Assembly: GCA_035293405.1 (NCBI GenBank)
Contig: DATDOE010000093.1
Coordinates: forward strand, 82,896 to 146,895
Direction of reading: 5' to 3'
From: Gp6-AA40 sp035293405
GTDB lineage: Bacteria > Acidobacteriota > Vicinamibacteria > Vicinamibacterales > UBA2999
DNA length: 64,000 nt
Shown here piece after piece: positions 32,701-42,896 of the stretch (positions within the stretch are counted from its first letter, which is position 1; every line of letters begins with the position of its first letter). A program made the translations under genes and the position numbers. Under the pieces are notes generated by a model. The model did not search any database. It was given only the letters and a program-made list of their open reading frames with translations, and was not told the origin of the DNA.

Positions 32701-34353
32701 TCATCGTCTCTGTTCCCGCTGCCGTTCCGCCTCCTCCAGCCACTGCGCCATCTTCTCGTCATTCGCGGCGTGGCGCGCCCAGCCCTGTGCCGTCCCGTTC
32801 CAGCGGTGGTCCCTGATGGTCATGTCGATGCCGCGGTCGATGAGGAATTGCATGGATTCGTAGTTCCCGTGAAAGACGAGCTCGTGCAGGATGCTCGCCG
32901 GCTCATGCGAGCTCCACGTGGTGTTGATATCGGCGCCGTGCGTTAGCAGGAAGTCCGCCACGTCGAGGTGGCTGTTCATGACGGCCCAGGCGAACGCCGT
33001 ATCGAGAACCCGCTGTACGCTTTGCGCGCTCCATTGGCGTGCATATTCCTCGACCCGGCCCTTCGGCATGTACGGACTCGAGGGGTAATGATTCTCGATG
33101 TCGCCCAGAGCCGGCGCTCCGGACGCCTCGAACCACCGCTTCACCCGCGAGAGGTCGCCCATTCCTGCCGCATGCGGCAGATCGTCGGGCAGCGGCCAGA
33201 TACGGGTGAGTAATGGAATGAGATGCGTCTTCGCGTACGTGAGCGCGAATTCGATGGCTTGCGATGGAGGCGGCGGCTGGCGCCGCAGTATCGCGGGATC
33301 GAGGTCGAGCAGCGCCGTGATGAATTCCCCGCGATTCTTCAGCGTTGCCCGCCCGATGATCTCAACTTGAAACTGCACGAAGTCTTCACCGAGCAGCCAC
33401 GGCTCACGGTGTAAGAGGCGAAGGAACGCCGTCAGGTCCGTGTCGCCGCGTGGTGACGCAGCCGAGGTCTCGTGCCCACTATGGGAACTGACCGCCCGGC
33501 TGACCCGTTCCATGACGAACGCCTTCCACAACCCGACCTCCGTCGCGTGCTGAGGGACGTTGTCGATGAAGTACTTGACGAAGGCCAGTCGTCCGACGGG
33601 TGCGTCGACGTGTGCGCCGAGCTCGGGATCGAGCGCAATGGCGCGGTCTAGCAGGTCTGACGCGATCGTCTCGTGCTTGAAGCCGCACGCGACCCTGAAC
33701 GCTTCAGCGACGACGGCCAGATTGTTCCCGTCCTCATGGAGCGTCGTGCGGACGGCGTCGATGTCGCCGAGCGCCGCGAAGAATGTGAGCGTGCGCGGAA
33801 GTAGACCTTTCCGCCGAAACAGCTGCAGCAGCCCCCTGGCGTGCGACCGGAGAAGCCCCTCGCACACCGATGGCATCACGACCGCTCCCGTGTCGATCAG
33901 CAGCTCTGCGCACGCTGCGCGGGTGAAGTGCTCTTCGCTGACCGGGTCGAAGCTGTCGCCATAGGAGCCCGTGGCGAATCCCAGAAGGCCGCCGTCATCA
34001 ACGTCGTCGTGCCACGAAAGCAACGCTGAGTACTCAGCCAGCAGTCGCTTGAGGCTTTCGACGTCGTTGTCGTGAATGATGCGCCGAGCCTCCGCTGCCG
34101 CCCACTCGAGCCCCTTGCCGAGCCGTTTGCTGACTTCAGCGGTCAGGTCTTGCCATCCGGGATAGCCGTACTCGCGAGCGATCACAAGTTGCGCGTTGCG
34201 CTGCGTCAGCGGCAGGTCGGCATGTGGAAGGTGCACGCGCGCACGCGCGATCGCACCAGCGTCACCGGCGGCGATGTCGCGCGCGAACTTCTTTGCCTGC
34301 TTGCGGAGGGATTCGAGAGACGGACGAGCCGGGAGAGACTTCGAAGTAGTCAT
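32701..34353 (-). CDS. Ankyrin-repeat-like protein
   Basis: 550 residues. A helical N-terminal region (residues 5-75: SLESLRKQAKKFARDIAAGD, then TQRNAQLVIAREYGYPGWQDL) is a familiar leader of a large ankyrin family. Middle repeats are weak. Near the C-terminus two ankyrin units are clear: NSHLDVADFLLTHGADINTT and NYESMQFLIDRGIDMTIRDH. No catalytic domain is seen, so it is a probable scaffold or interaction protein. It sits between the two 33-bp direct repeats. It is not obviously defence-related. Confidence 0.75.
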   Translation of the reverse strand: MTTSKSLPARPSLESLRKQAKKFARDIAAGDAGAIARARVHLPHADLPLTQRNAQLVIAREYGYPGWQDLTAEVSKRLGKGLEWAAAEARRIIHDNDVESLKRLLAEYSALLSWHDDVDDGGLLGFATGSYGDSFDPVSEEHFTRAACAELLIDTGAVVMPSVCEGLLRSHARGLLQLFRRKGLLPRTLTFFAALGDIDAVRTTLHEDGNNLAVVAEAFRVACGFKHETIASDLLDRAIALDPELGAHVDAPVGRLAFVKYFIDNVPQHATEVGLWKAFVMERVSRAVSSHSGHETSAASPRGDTDLTAFLRLLHREPWLLGEDFVQFQVEIIGRATLKNRGEFITALLDLDPAILRRQPPPPSQAIEFALTYAKTHLIPLLTRIWPLPDDLPHAAGMGDLSRVKRWFEASGAPALGDIENHYPSSPYMPKGRVEEYARQWSAQSVQRVLDTAFAWAVMNSHLDVADFLLTHGADINTTWSSHEPASILHELVFHGNYESMQFLIDRGIDMTIRDHRWNGTAQGWARHAANDEKMAQWLEEAERQREQRR

Positions 34354-34752
34354 TGCGCCCCTCTTTCATGAATCGCCTGTACCTCGCTGAAACCAGGCTG
34401 AAAGAAGGTGCACACGCACACGACTCAGACCAAAACAGGTGGGAGTGTTCCCTTGCCGCGGGTGGGTGGCGCCCTGTCAGCGCGCTGCTCTAAGCATCAA
34501 GGGACTGCCACGTCGATGTCAAACGGGGCGAAACGGAAAGGCGTGGCTCGAGGCGAGGCAGCCTTCCGGGCTTGCCTCGGCCCTGGTTGGTGGGCGCACC
34601 TGGTGGGCGCACTTCGAGTTCGGCCGGGGATCGGGAATCCGCCGCCCGGTCCGGGCCTGAGTTCCACGAGCATTTAGGGTCTGATCAACCGCCTGACGCC
34701 CATGCGGTCGAACATGCTTTAGGATGGCGTGGCCCGCCAGTGGCCGGCCACG
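34354..34752. other. 400-bp non-coding stretch with direct repeat copy B
   Basis: No convincing gene. It contains the upstream region of the ankyrin gene, a CACACGCACACG dinucleotide-like run near 34,410, a GGGTGGGTGGCGCC stretch, and copy B of the 33-bp repeat at 34,588-34,620. Confidence 0.6.
34588..34620. repeat. 33-bp direct repeat, copy B
   Basis: Identical to 32,598-32,630. The two copies enclose a 1.96-kb segment holding only the ankyrin-like gene, consistent with a cassette moved or duplicated through the repeat. Confidence 0.9.
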
Positions 34753-35298
34753 TCACTGCCCGGCGCCCATCACCTCGGACCACGCGGGCTCGGGCCTGCC
34801 GAACCAGATCCACGCGATGTAATCGACGAGCGGCGGTTCACCGCCAACCTCGCGCAGTCGTGCGTTGACCTGGCCGCGGTGATACGTCGAGTGGCTCGTG
34901 ACCTGAAAGATCGTCTCAGCCAGCGTCGGGGTCGAGAACGTCCGTCCGAGTTGCGCCTGATACGACTCCACCCACGGCATCGTCACACCGGTGGCCATCG
35001 TGGCGGCGTCGACGCTCTCCAGAAACCGGTGTGCCTCGGCATAGTACGGCTGCACCCAGTTGTGAAGATCCACGACGTTGTCGATTGACGAGGCCTTTCG
35101 CATCGCCGGCTCCCAGGGCCCGTTCTGCCAGACGAGAAGAAATCCGCGCTGCACCATGTGCAGGTGGACCAGGAGCCCGCGCAACTTTGCGTCAGTCCTC
35201 GCCGCGTCGTGGGCGAGCACGGCTCGCCAGACTTCGGCGTCTGCCCATTCGGTGTAGCGAAAGAGGTCGCGAAGATGTTCGGGTGTCATGTCGGCCAC
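34753..35298 (-). CDS. DinB superfamily protein
   Basis: 181 residues. The N-terminal helix is LRDLFRYTEWADAEVWRAVL. The metal triad is suggested by His residues in LLVHLHMVQRGFLLVW and HSTYHRGQVNARLREV, with a C-terminal DYIAWIWFGRPEP typical of the family. It is the intact relative of the pseudogene at 22,133-22,560; the last 50 residues are nearly the same. Substrate and thiol cofactor are unknown. Confidence 0.85.
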   Translation of the reverse strand: MADMTPEHLRDLFRYTEWADAEVWRAVLAHDAARTDAKLRGLLVHLHMVQRGFLLVWQNGPWEPAMRKASSIDNVVDLHNWVQPYYAEAHRFLESVDAATMATGVTMPWVESYQAQLGRTFSTPTLAETIFQVTSHSTYHRGQVNARLREVGGEPPLVDYIAWIWFGRPEPAWSEVMGAGQ

Positions 35299-35320
35299 CT
35301 ATTCTAAGCGCGTGCACAGA

Positions 35321-37006
<1,686 letters not shown>

Positions 37007-37149
37007 GGGTCCTCGCGAGGAGTGTGGTGACTTCGACAGACTCTCACGGACGAGGCCAAATCACAACCAGACGAGGGCCACATTCCGGTGACCGCCGATG
37101 TAAGCTTCCCCGGCACGCGCCAGTCGGCCGGCGCAAGAGGAGCGGCATC

Positions 37150-38067
37150 ATGAACGTCAGGATATGTGTGTGTAGCGTGGGCCTCGCGATACTCGCGTCC
37201 GCGGCGGCGGCGCCGGTATCGGCCCAGGGGCAACAGGATTTCAGCAAGGTTGAAATCACGACCACCAAGATCAGCGACAGCTTGTATGCCCTCGACGGGC
37301 AGGGCGGGCGGGTGGGCGTCCAGGTCGGGCCCAACGGCATCTTCCTCGTCGACTCGCAGTTTGCGCCGCTCACCGACAAGCTGGTGGCGGCGATCAAGCA
37401 GATCTCCCCGCAGCCGCTGCGCTTCCTCGTGAACACGCATGTTCACGGCGACCACACTGGCGGCAACGAGAACTTTGCCAGGCTCGGCGTCACCATCATC
37501 GCGCGGCCGATGCTGCGTCAGCGGCTGGCGAAGCCGTCCGCGCCCGCGGCTGGCGGCGCGGCGCCGGCCCCGGCTCCCGCCGGAGCGCTGCCGGTGATGA
37601 CCTCCGACTCGCGCTCGGCGGTGCACTTGAACGGTGAAGCGATCGAGCTGATCCCGCTGCCCTTCGCGCACACCGATGGCGACACCGCGGTGAAGTTCCC
37701 CAACTCCGATGCGCTGATGACCGGCGACGTGTTCCGGTCGGTGGGCTATCCGAACATCGATCGCAACAACGGCGGATCGCTGAAGGGCATGCTCGAGGCG
37801 TTCAATACGCTCATCGAGGCGGCCGGGCCGAACACCAAAGTGCTCCCCGGCCACGGTGGCATTACCAACCGGGCGGCGATCGTCGCCCACCGCGACATGG
37901 CGGTCGCCGTCCGCGACCGGGTGGCGAAGCTGATGAAGGACGGGCGCACGCTGCCGGAGATCGTCGCGAGCAAGCCGACCGCGGATTTCGATCAGCGCAC
38001 CGGCAACGCGGCACAGAGCGCCGACCGGTTCGTGGGCCAGGTCTACGCGGAGTTGGGTGGGAAGTGA
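37150..38067 (+). CDS. Secreted MBL-fold metallo-hydrolase
   Basis: 305 residues from the ATG at 37150, leading a signal peptide (ending VSAQ). The active-site motif is THVHGDHTGGNENF (near residue 97), with later ligands in PFAHTDGDTAVKF and LPGHGG. An Ala/Pro insertion (about 133-150) separates the core strands. It is a paralogue of the protein at 17,795-18,643 (similar in the HxHxDH region and C-terminal EIVASKPTADFD). Substrate unknown. Confidence 0.88.
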   Translation: MNVRICVCSVGLAILASAAAAPVSAQGQQDFSKVEITTTKISDSLYALDGQGGRVGVQVGPNGIFLVDSQFAPLTDKLVAAIKQISPQPLRFLVNTHVHGDHTGGNENFARLGVTIIARPMLRQRLAKPSAPAAGGAAPAPAPAGALPVMTSDSRSAVHLNGEAIELIPLPFAHTDGDTAVKFPNSDALMTGDVFRSVGYPNIDRNNGGSLKGMLEAFNTLIEAAGPNTKVLPGHGGITNRAAIVAHRDMAVAVRDRVAKLMKDGRTLPEIVASKPTADFDQRTGNAAQSADRFVGQVYAELGGK

Positions 38068-38079
38068 ATCGACGAAGGC

Positions 38080-38185
38080 GGGTCTAAAGACCCGCCTCTA
38101 CGTGCGATCGTGGGTATGGGTCCGTAGGGGCGGGTCTTGAGACCCGCCTGGTTGAGCGTAGGGCGGGTCTTGAGACCCGCCTATT
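38080..38185. repeat. GGCGGGTCT...AGACCCGCC palindromic repeat, three copies
   Basis: Copies at about 38,080-38,099 (centre AA), 38,130-38,150 and 38,162-38,182 (centre TG), each a 9-bp stem able to form a hairpin. They lie between the MBL gene and the 3' end of the beta-lactamase-like gene, where they could also act as bidirectional terminators. Confidence 0.85.
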
Positions 38186-39407
38186 TCAGGTTCCTGTAAA
38201 CCCGCTCCTCGAATCCCTGGAGCACGCCAAGCGCCTTCTCGTCGTAGAACGGCAGCAACTGCATCAGGATGACCGCCCCCACCTGCTTCTGCGGATCGAT
38301 CCAGTAGAACGTGTTGTTGATCCCCGCCCAGCTCATGCTGCCCGGGCTGCGCATCGACGGGGTCGGCGACTTCGGCGCGGCGATCTGGAAGCCGAGGCCC
38401 CACACATCCTCGCCCGCGCCCAGTGGGTACGGCTTCGAGCGAAGCGGATCGGCCGTCGGCTGCGGGCGCACCTTGACGCTGCCCGTCTGGTTCTTCGACA
38501 TCTCGGCGACGGTGCTCTCCTTGAGAATGCGCGTGCCGCCCAGCTGCCCGCGGTTCAGGATCATCTGCACGAAGCGTGAGTAGTCGGCCGCCGTCGAGAA
38601 GAGCCCGCCATCGCCACGGATGGTCGCCGGAATCGGGTCCGGGTTCTGCGTCTCGGTAATCTTGCCGTTGGCCTTCTGGTGCAGTGTCACGACGCGTGCG
38701 TACTTCGCCTGTGGAACGGTGTAGGTGGTGTCGTGCATGCCGAGCGGACCAGTCACGTGCGCCTCGAGGTAGGCGTCAACCCGCTGTCCACTGATCTTCT
38801 CGATCACCGCGCCAAGCACGCGCGTGCTGGCGCCGTAGGTCCACTGCGCGCCAGGCTCGTTCACGAGCGGCAGCTCCGAGTCGTTGGTGGCGCCGGTCTT
38901 CTTCTGAGCAATCGCGAGCCCGTGATCGGACCACGAGTAGCCGATGCCCGAGGTGTGCGTCAGCAGCTGCCGGATCGTGATCGCGCGCGTCGCCGGACGC
39001 GTCTCGTAGGTGCCAGCCTTCTCATCGACCTTGCTGAACACGTGTGGGCTCTTGAGCGACGGGATGTACTTCGACACCTCGTCATCCAGGCCAAGCTTTC
39101 CCTCCTCGACCAGCTGCATGACACCCACCGAGGTCACCGCCTTGGTCATCGAGGCGATGCGAAAGATGGTGTCTTTCGACATCGGCACGTTCTGGGCGGC
39201 GTTCATCTTGCCGAACGCCTCGTGATACACCGCCTGGTCCCGATCGACGACGATGGCCACGACGCCCGGCACGTCGCCACGAGCCACCGCGTCGCTGAAG
39301 AACTGCGAGAGGGCCGTCGTGCCGGACGAGGTGAGCGCCGGCGGCGGCGCAGCCCGGAGGGTGACCAGGAGGAGAAGAACGGGGACGAGGAATAGAGATC
39401 TCTTCAT
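38181..39407 (-). CDS. Class C beta-lactamase-like serine hydrolase
   Basis: 408 residues from the ATG at 39407. The signal peptide is cleaved about residue 22. The serine site SMTK (SxxK, near 86) is within RIASMTKAVTSVGVM, then HTSGIGYSW (Tyr site region) and a C-terminal GEDVWGLGF stretch in place of the KTG-like box. The family includes esterases, D-aminopeptidases and beta-lactamases, so resistance cannot be claimed. It ends in a palindromic repeat and starts just beyond the iorB stop. Confidence 0.85.
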   Translation of the reverse strand: MKRSLFLVPVLLLLVTLRAAPPPALTSSGTTALSQFFSDAVARGDVPGVVAIVVDRDQAVYHEAFGKMNAAQNVPMSKDTIFRIASMTKAVTSVGVMQLVEEGKLGLDDEVSKYIPSLKSPHVFSKVDEKAGTYETRPATRAITIRQLLTHTSGIGYSWSDHGLAIAQKKTGATNDSELPLVNEPGAQWTYGASTRVLGAVIEKISGQRVDAYLEAHVTGPLGMHDTTYTVPQAKYARVVTLHQKANGKITETQNPDPIPATIRGDGGLFSTAADYSRFVQMILNRGQLGGTRILKESTVAEMSKNQTGSVKVRPQPTADPLRSKPYPLGAGEDVWGLGFQIAAPKSPTPSMRSPGSMSWAGINNTFYWIDPQKQVGAVILMQLLPFYDEKALGVLQGFEERVYRNLK

Positions 39408-39409
39408 GA

Positions 39410-41674
39410 TCAAACCAGCTTCGTCTTCGACAACGGCAGTTCCCTCACGCGCTTGCCGGTCGCGGCGAAGATCGCGTTGCCGAACGCCGCGAGCACCGGC
39501 GGCAGGCCCGGCTCGCCCACGCCCGTCGGCAGCGCGTTGCTGTCGACGAAGGTCACGTTCACCTGGTGCGGCGCGTCCTGCATGCGCGCCACCTGGAAGT
39601 CGTGGAAGTTGCTCTGCGCGATCCGTCCGCCAGCCGCGGTGATCTCGCCGGTTCGCGCCAGGCCAATGCCCATGACCGCGGCCCCTTCCATCTGCGACCT
39701 GACCCGATCGGGGTTGACGATCACACCGGCGTCAACCACCTGCTCGATCCGCGGCACCTTCACTTGCCCGCGCGCATCGACTTCCACCTCGACCACCGAC
39801 GCCACGTAGGTGTTGAAGCTGCGATGCGCCGCAATCCCCAGGCCCCAGCCATTGCCCGGCTTCTTCTTGCCCCATCCCGATTTCTCGCCCGCGATCTCCA
39901 GCACCTTACGCAGCCGTCGCGTGTCGATCGGGTACTTGTCATACGGCGCGCCGTAGTTGGAGTAGTCGACGCCTTGCGACTTGAGGTCCAGCACCTTCCC
40001 GGGCCCGATCATGTCGAGCAGGAACTCGAGCGAGTCGCGTCCCGCGGCCTTCGCCATCTCGTCGGCGAAGCTGTGCGCCGCAAAAGCGTGGAAGTTGTTG
40101 CTCACCGCCCGGAACCAGCCGATGCGCACGTGCGCGTCGGCGGGACCGTTCTCCGCCCGGATGTTCGCGATGTCGAACGGCAGATCCACCAGCCCGAGAT
40201 CGAGCTCGAAGCTCAATGGCTCGCGCGCGCCAGGCACGAACGTGGACGCGATCGGCGGGAAGACCGATCGGTGCAGCCACGCGGTCGGCTTGCCGCGACC
40301 ATCCACTGACGCCTTGTGATACACCGCCGCCGTCGTGTGGTAGTAGTCGAAGCGGATGTCGTCTTCGCGCGTCCACACGACCTTCACCGGCTTGCCCAGC
40401 TTCTTCGACAGCACCGCCGCTTCCGCCGCGTAGTCGGGCTTCGACTTGCGCCCGAAGCCGCCACCGAGCAGCGTCACGTGGCAGATGACGTCTTTCTTGT
40501 CGATGCCCACCGCCGCGGCCACCGCGTCCTGCACCGCCTGCGGGTTCTGCGTCGGCGTCCACACCGTGACCTTGCCGCCGCTGAAGTCGGCCACCGCGGC
40601 CGGCGGCTCCATCGAGGCGTGCGCCGCCATCGGCGTGTAATACATCGCCTCGAGCACCTTGCCACCCTTGGCGAACTCGGTGTCCACGTTGCCGAGATTG
40701 CGGAACACTTTTCCGGACTGCCGCACGGTCGCGAGCATCTGCTTCTTGAAGGCCTCTGACTCGAACGCCCCGTGCGCGCCGTCGTTCCACTCGATCTTCA
40801 GGCGCTTCCGGCCCTGCATCGCCGCCCACGTGCTGTTGGCGATCACCGCCACGCCGCCGAGCGGCTGGAAGAGATGTGGCGGCTTGAACGGTTCGATGGC
40901 CACCGTCTGCTGCACTCCTGCAACCGCCAGCGCCTCCTTGTCGTTCACGCTCTTGACGGTGCCGCCGAGCACGGGTGGATGCTCGATCGATGCGTGCACC
41001 ATTCCGTCGCGGAAGATGTCCAGACCGAACTGCGCCTTGCCGGTCACGATGTCCGTCTGGTCGTAGGGTGACGTCTCCTTGCCCACCAGACGCCATGCGG
41101 TCTTCGGCTTGAACTGGAGCTGGTCAGCCTTGGGCACCGCGAGCTTCGCGGCCGCCGGCACGAGCGCGCCGTACGCCAGTCGCCGTCCGCTCGCCTCGTG
41201 GATCACTTCGTGATTCCGCGCCACGCAGGCCGACGCCGGCACGTTCCACTGCGCCGCCGCCGCGCTCACCAGCATCGTCCGGGCCGATGCGCCGGCCTGA
41301 CGGAACGCTTCGTAGAAGTCGCGGATCGATCGAGAACCGTCGGTGTTCTGATCGCCGTAGCGCGCGTCGCCGATGCCCTGCTCGATCCGGCAGCGGCTCC
41401 AGTCGGCGTCGAGCTCGTCGGCCGCGACCATCGGCAACGTCGTGCGAATGCCGGTTCCCATCTCGGAACGGTGGGTGACGATGAAGACCGTGCCGTCCGG
41501 CTCGATCCCGAGATAGACGCTCGGATTGAGGGACGAGGCGTCGGCCCTGGTGCGGAACGCGGGCGCCTGCGCCCACACGGAGTCCGGCAGCACGCGCGCG
41601 GCGAGCACGAACGCGCCGGTCGTGAACACGCCGCCGAGGAACTGACGCCGGCTGACGTTGGTAATGGTGCTCAT
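39410..41674 (-). CDS. iorB: Molybdopterin-binding large subunit, IorB-like (isoquinoline 1-oxidoreductase type)
   Basis: 754 residues from the ATG at 41674, which overlaps the small-subunit stop (ATGA). An N-terminal twin-arginine signal, SRRQFLGG (residues 8-15), indicates Tat export with cofactor bound. The body is an aldehyde/xanthine-dehydrogenase-like Mo subunit: MGTGIRTTLPMVAADELDAD, LLGGGFGRKSKPDY (Mo-cofactor loop), and a late GVGEPGLPPVLAAFGNAIFA with the glutamate expected at the Mo site. With the 2Fe-2S partner it would hydroxylate N-heterocycles or aldehydes in the periplasm, passing electrons on, probably to a cytochrome. Confidence 0.88.
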   Translation of the reverse strand: MSTITNVSRRQFLGGVFTTGAFVLAARVLPDSVWAQAPAFRTRADASSLNPSVYLGIEPDGTVFIVTHRSEMGTGIRTTLPMVAADELDADWSRCRIEQGIGDARYGDQNTDGSRSIRDFYEAFRQAGASARTMLVSAAAAQWNVPASACVARNHEVIHEASGRRLAYGALVPAAAKLAVPKADQLQFKPKTAWRLVGKETSPYDQTDIVTGKAQFGLDIFRDGMVHASIEHPPVLGGTVKSVNDKEALAVAGVQQTVAIEPFKPPHLFQPLGGVAVIANSTWAAMQGRKRLKIEWNDGAHGAFESEAFKKQMLATVRQSGKVFRNLGNVDTEFAKGGKVLEAMYYTPMAAHASMEPPAAVADFSGGKVTVWTPTQNPQAVQDAVAAAVGIDKKDVICHVTLLGGGFGRKSKPDYAAEAAVLSKKLGKPVKVVWTREDDIRFDYYHTTAAVYHKASVDGRGKPTAWLHRSVFPPIASTFVPGAREPLSFELDLGLVDLPFDIANIRAENGPADAHVRIGWFRAVSNNFHAFAAHSFADEMAKAAGRDSLEFLLDMIGPGKVLDLKSQGVDYSNYGAPYDKYPIDTRRLRKVLEIAGEKSGWGKKKPGNGWGLGIAAHRSFNTYVASVVEVEVDARGQVKVPRIEQVVDAGVIVNPDRVRSQMEGAAVMGIGLARTGEITAAGGRIAQSNFHDFQVARMQDAPHQVNVTFVDSNALPTGVGEPGLPPVLAAFGNAIFAATGKRVRELPLSKTKLV

Positions 41675-42129
41675 GCCCGCCTCCCACCTGCCGCCGTCTT
41701 GATGGCGGCGCGAATGCGCTGGTAGGTGCCGCATCGGCAGATGTTGCCCTGCATGGCACGGTCGATGTCCTGGTCGGTGGGGTTCGGGGTGCGGGTCAGG
41801 AGCGAGGCCGCCTGCATGATCTGCCCGGTCTGGCAGTAGCCGCACTGCGCCACGTTGTGCGTCACCCAGGCCTGCTGCACCGCGTGCGTGCCGTTCGGGC
41901 TCAGCCCTTCGATGGTGACGACCTTCTTGTTCTGCACCGTCTTGAGCGGTGTCTGGCACGAGCGGACGGCCGTGCCGTCCAGGTGCACCGTGCAGGCGCC
42001 GCAGAGCCCGGCTCCGCAGCCAAACCTCGTCCCGGTGAGACGAAGATCGTCCCTGAGATACCAGAGGAGCGGCATGTCCTCGTCGCCGTTGAACGTTCGG
42101 GCCGTTCCGTTGACTGTAAATGTGACCAT
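41671..42129 (-). CDS. iorA: (2Fe-2S)-binding small subunit, IorA-like
   Basis: 152 residues from the ATG at 42129. Two [2Fe-2S] sites are complete: the plant-ferredoxin-like CGAGLCGAC with a later RSCQTP Cys (residues about 38-60), and the C-terminal CGYCQTG plus CRCGTY pair (about 98-135). It would carry electrons from the molybdenum subunit. The gene is directly upstream of and overlaps iorB, so they form a two-gene operon. Confidence 0.92.
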   Translation of the reverse strand: MVTFTVNGTARTFNGDEDMPLLWYLRDDLRLTGTRFGCGAGLCGACTVHLDGTAVRSCQTPLKTVQNKKVVTIEGLSPNGTHAVQQAWVTHNVAQCGYCQTGQIMQAASLLTRTPNPTDQDIDRAMQGNICRCGTYQRIRAAIKTAAGGRRA

Positions 42130-42163
42130 GTCAGTGAATCCTCGCAGGCGCGGATTATCCCAC

Positions 42164-42197
42164 GAACCCGGAACTTGGAACCGGGAACCGGGAACTG
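42164..42197. repeat. GAACCGG heptamer array
   Basis: GAACCCG, GAACTTG, GAACCGG, GAACCGG and GAACTGT follow in strict 7-bp phase between iorA and the deaminase stop. Confidence 0.9.
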
Positions 42198-42773
42198 TCA
42201 GGCGTTATAGATAGTGCCGCCCTGGCGGCGATAGAGCTCGAGGACGGCCGCGGCTTCCTGCCTCAGCACGCCGCGCGCAATCGCCACCCCGCGCGCTTCG
42301 AGGTAGGCGTGCGACTCCGGAAACACCGGGCCTTCGTCGAAATTCAGCGCGCTGGCGTCAGCGCGATCCGCTCCGGCCACCATCCGCCGCACGCCGCTCC
42401 ACAGCACCGCCCCAAGACACATGGCGCACGGATCGCAGGACGTCACGATCTCATGCTGCGGTAATCCGGATCCGTGCAGCGTGTAAGAGCTCAGACGACG
42501 CTGCGCCAGCATGATCGCCACCACCTCGGCATGCAGGACGCTGTTGTTCAATCGGACGACGCTGTTCACGCCAGCCGAGACCAGGGATCCGCTGGCGCTC
42601 TCGAACACTGCGGCGCCAAACGGCCCGCCGGTGCCGCGCAGGACGTTCTGACGCGCCAGCTCGATGGCCAGACGCATCCTGCTGTCGTCGGTCGCGTAGG
42701 TCGCGTCCCAATCGACAACGTCCCGCATCCAGTCGGGATAACCAACTTCGATCGTGGTGTACGGCTCAGGCAT
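42198..42773 (-). CDS. Nucleoside/cytosine-type deaminase
   Basis: 191 residues from the ATG at 42773 (MPEPYTTIEVGYPDW). The zinc-site motifs are LHAEVVAIMLAQ (HAE) and TSCDPCAMCLGAVLWSG (PCxxC), the CDA/guanine-deaminase superfamily pair. The N-terminal MRLAIELARQNVLRGTGGPFGAAV is typical of TadA- or guanine deaminase-like enzymes. Substrate uncertain; a purine is plausible beside the molybdenum hydroxylase, by context only. Confidence 0.82.
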   Translation of the reverse strand: MPEPYTTIEVGYPDWMRDVVDWDATYATDDSRMRLAIELARQNVLRGTGGPFGAAVFESASGSLVSAGVNSVVRLNNSVLHAEVVAIMLAQRRLSSYTLHGSGLPQHEIVTSCDPCAMCLGAVLWSGVRRMVAGADRADASALNFDEGPVFPESHAYLEARGVAIARGVLRQEAAAVLELYRRQGGTIYNA

Positions 42774-42896
42774 CGAGGCGCCCGGACTGGAGCCGATCGG
42801 ATTCCGTCTGGTGCTCGCCGAGGAAATAGGGCTGCGCGGACACTCAGCCGGATTCTGCCACAGGGCCATCGCTCCCGTCTGGCGACATGGCCGCGC

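Noticed and set aside
38181..39407. Beta-lactam resistance gene
   Set aside because: Class C-like fold is shared with esterases and peptidases, and the canonical KTG box is not clear, so resistance cannot be claimed.
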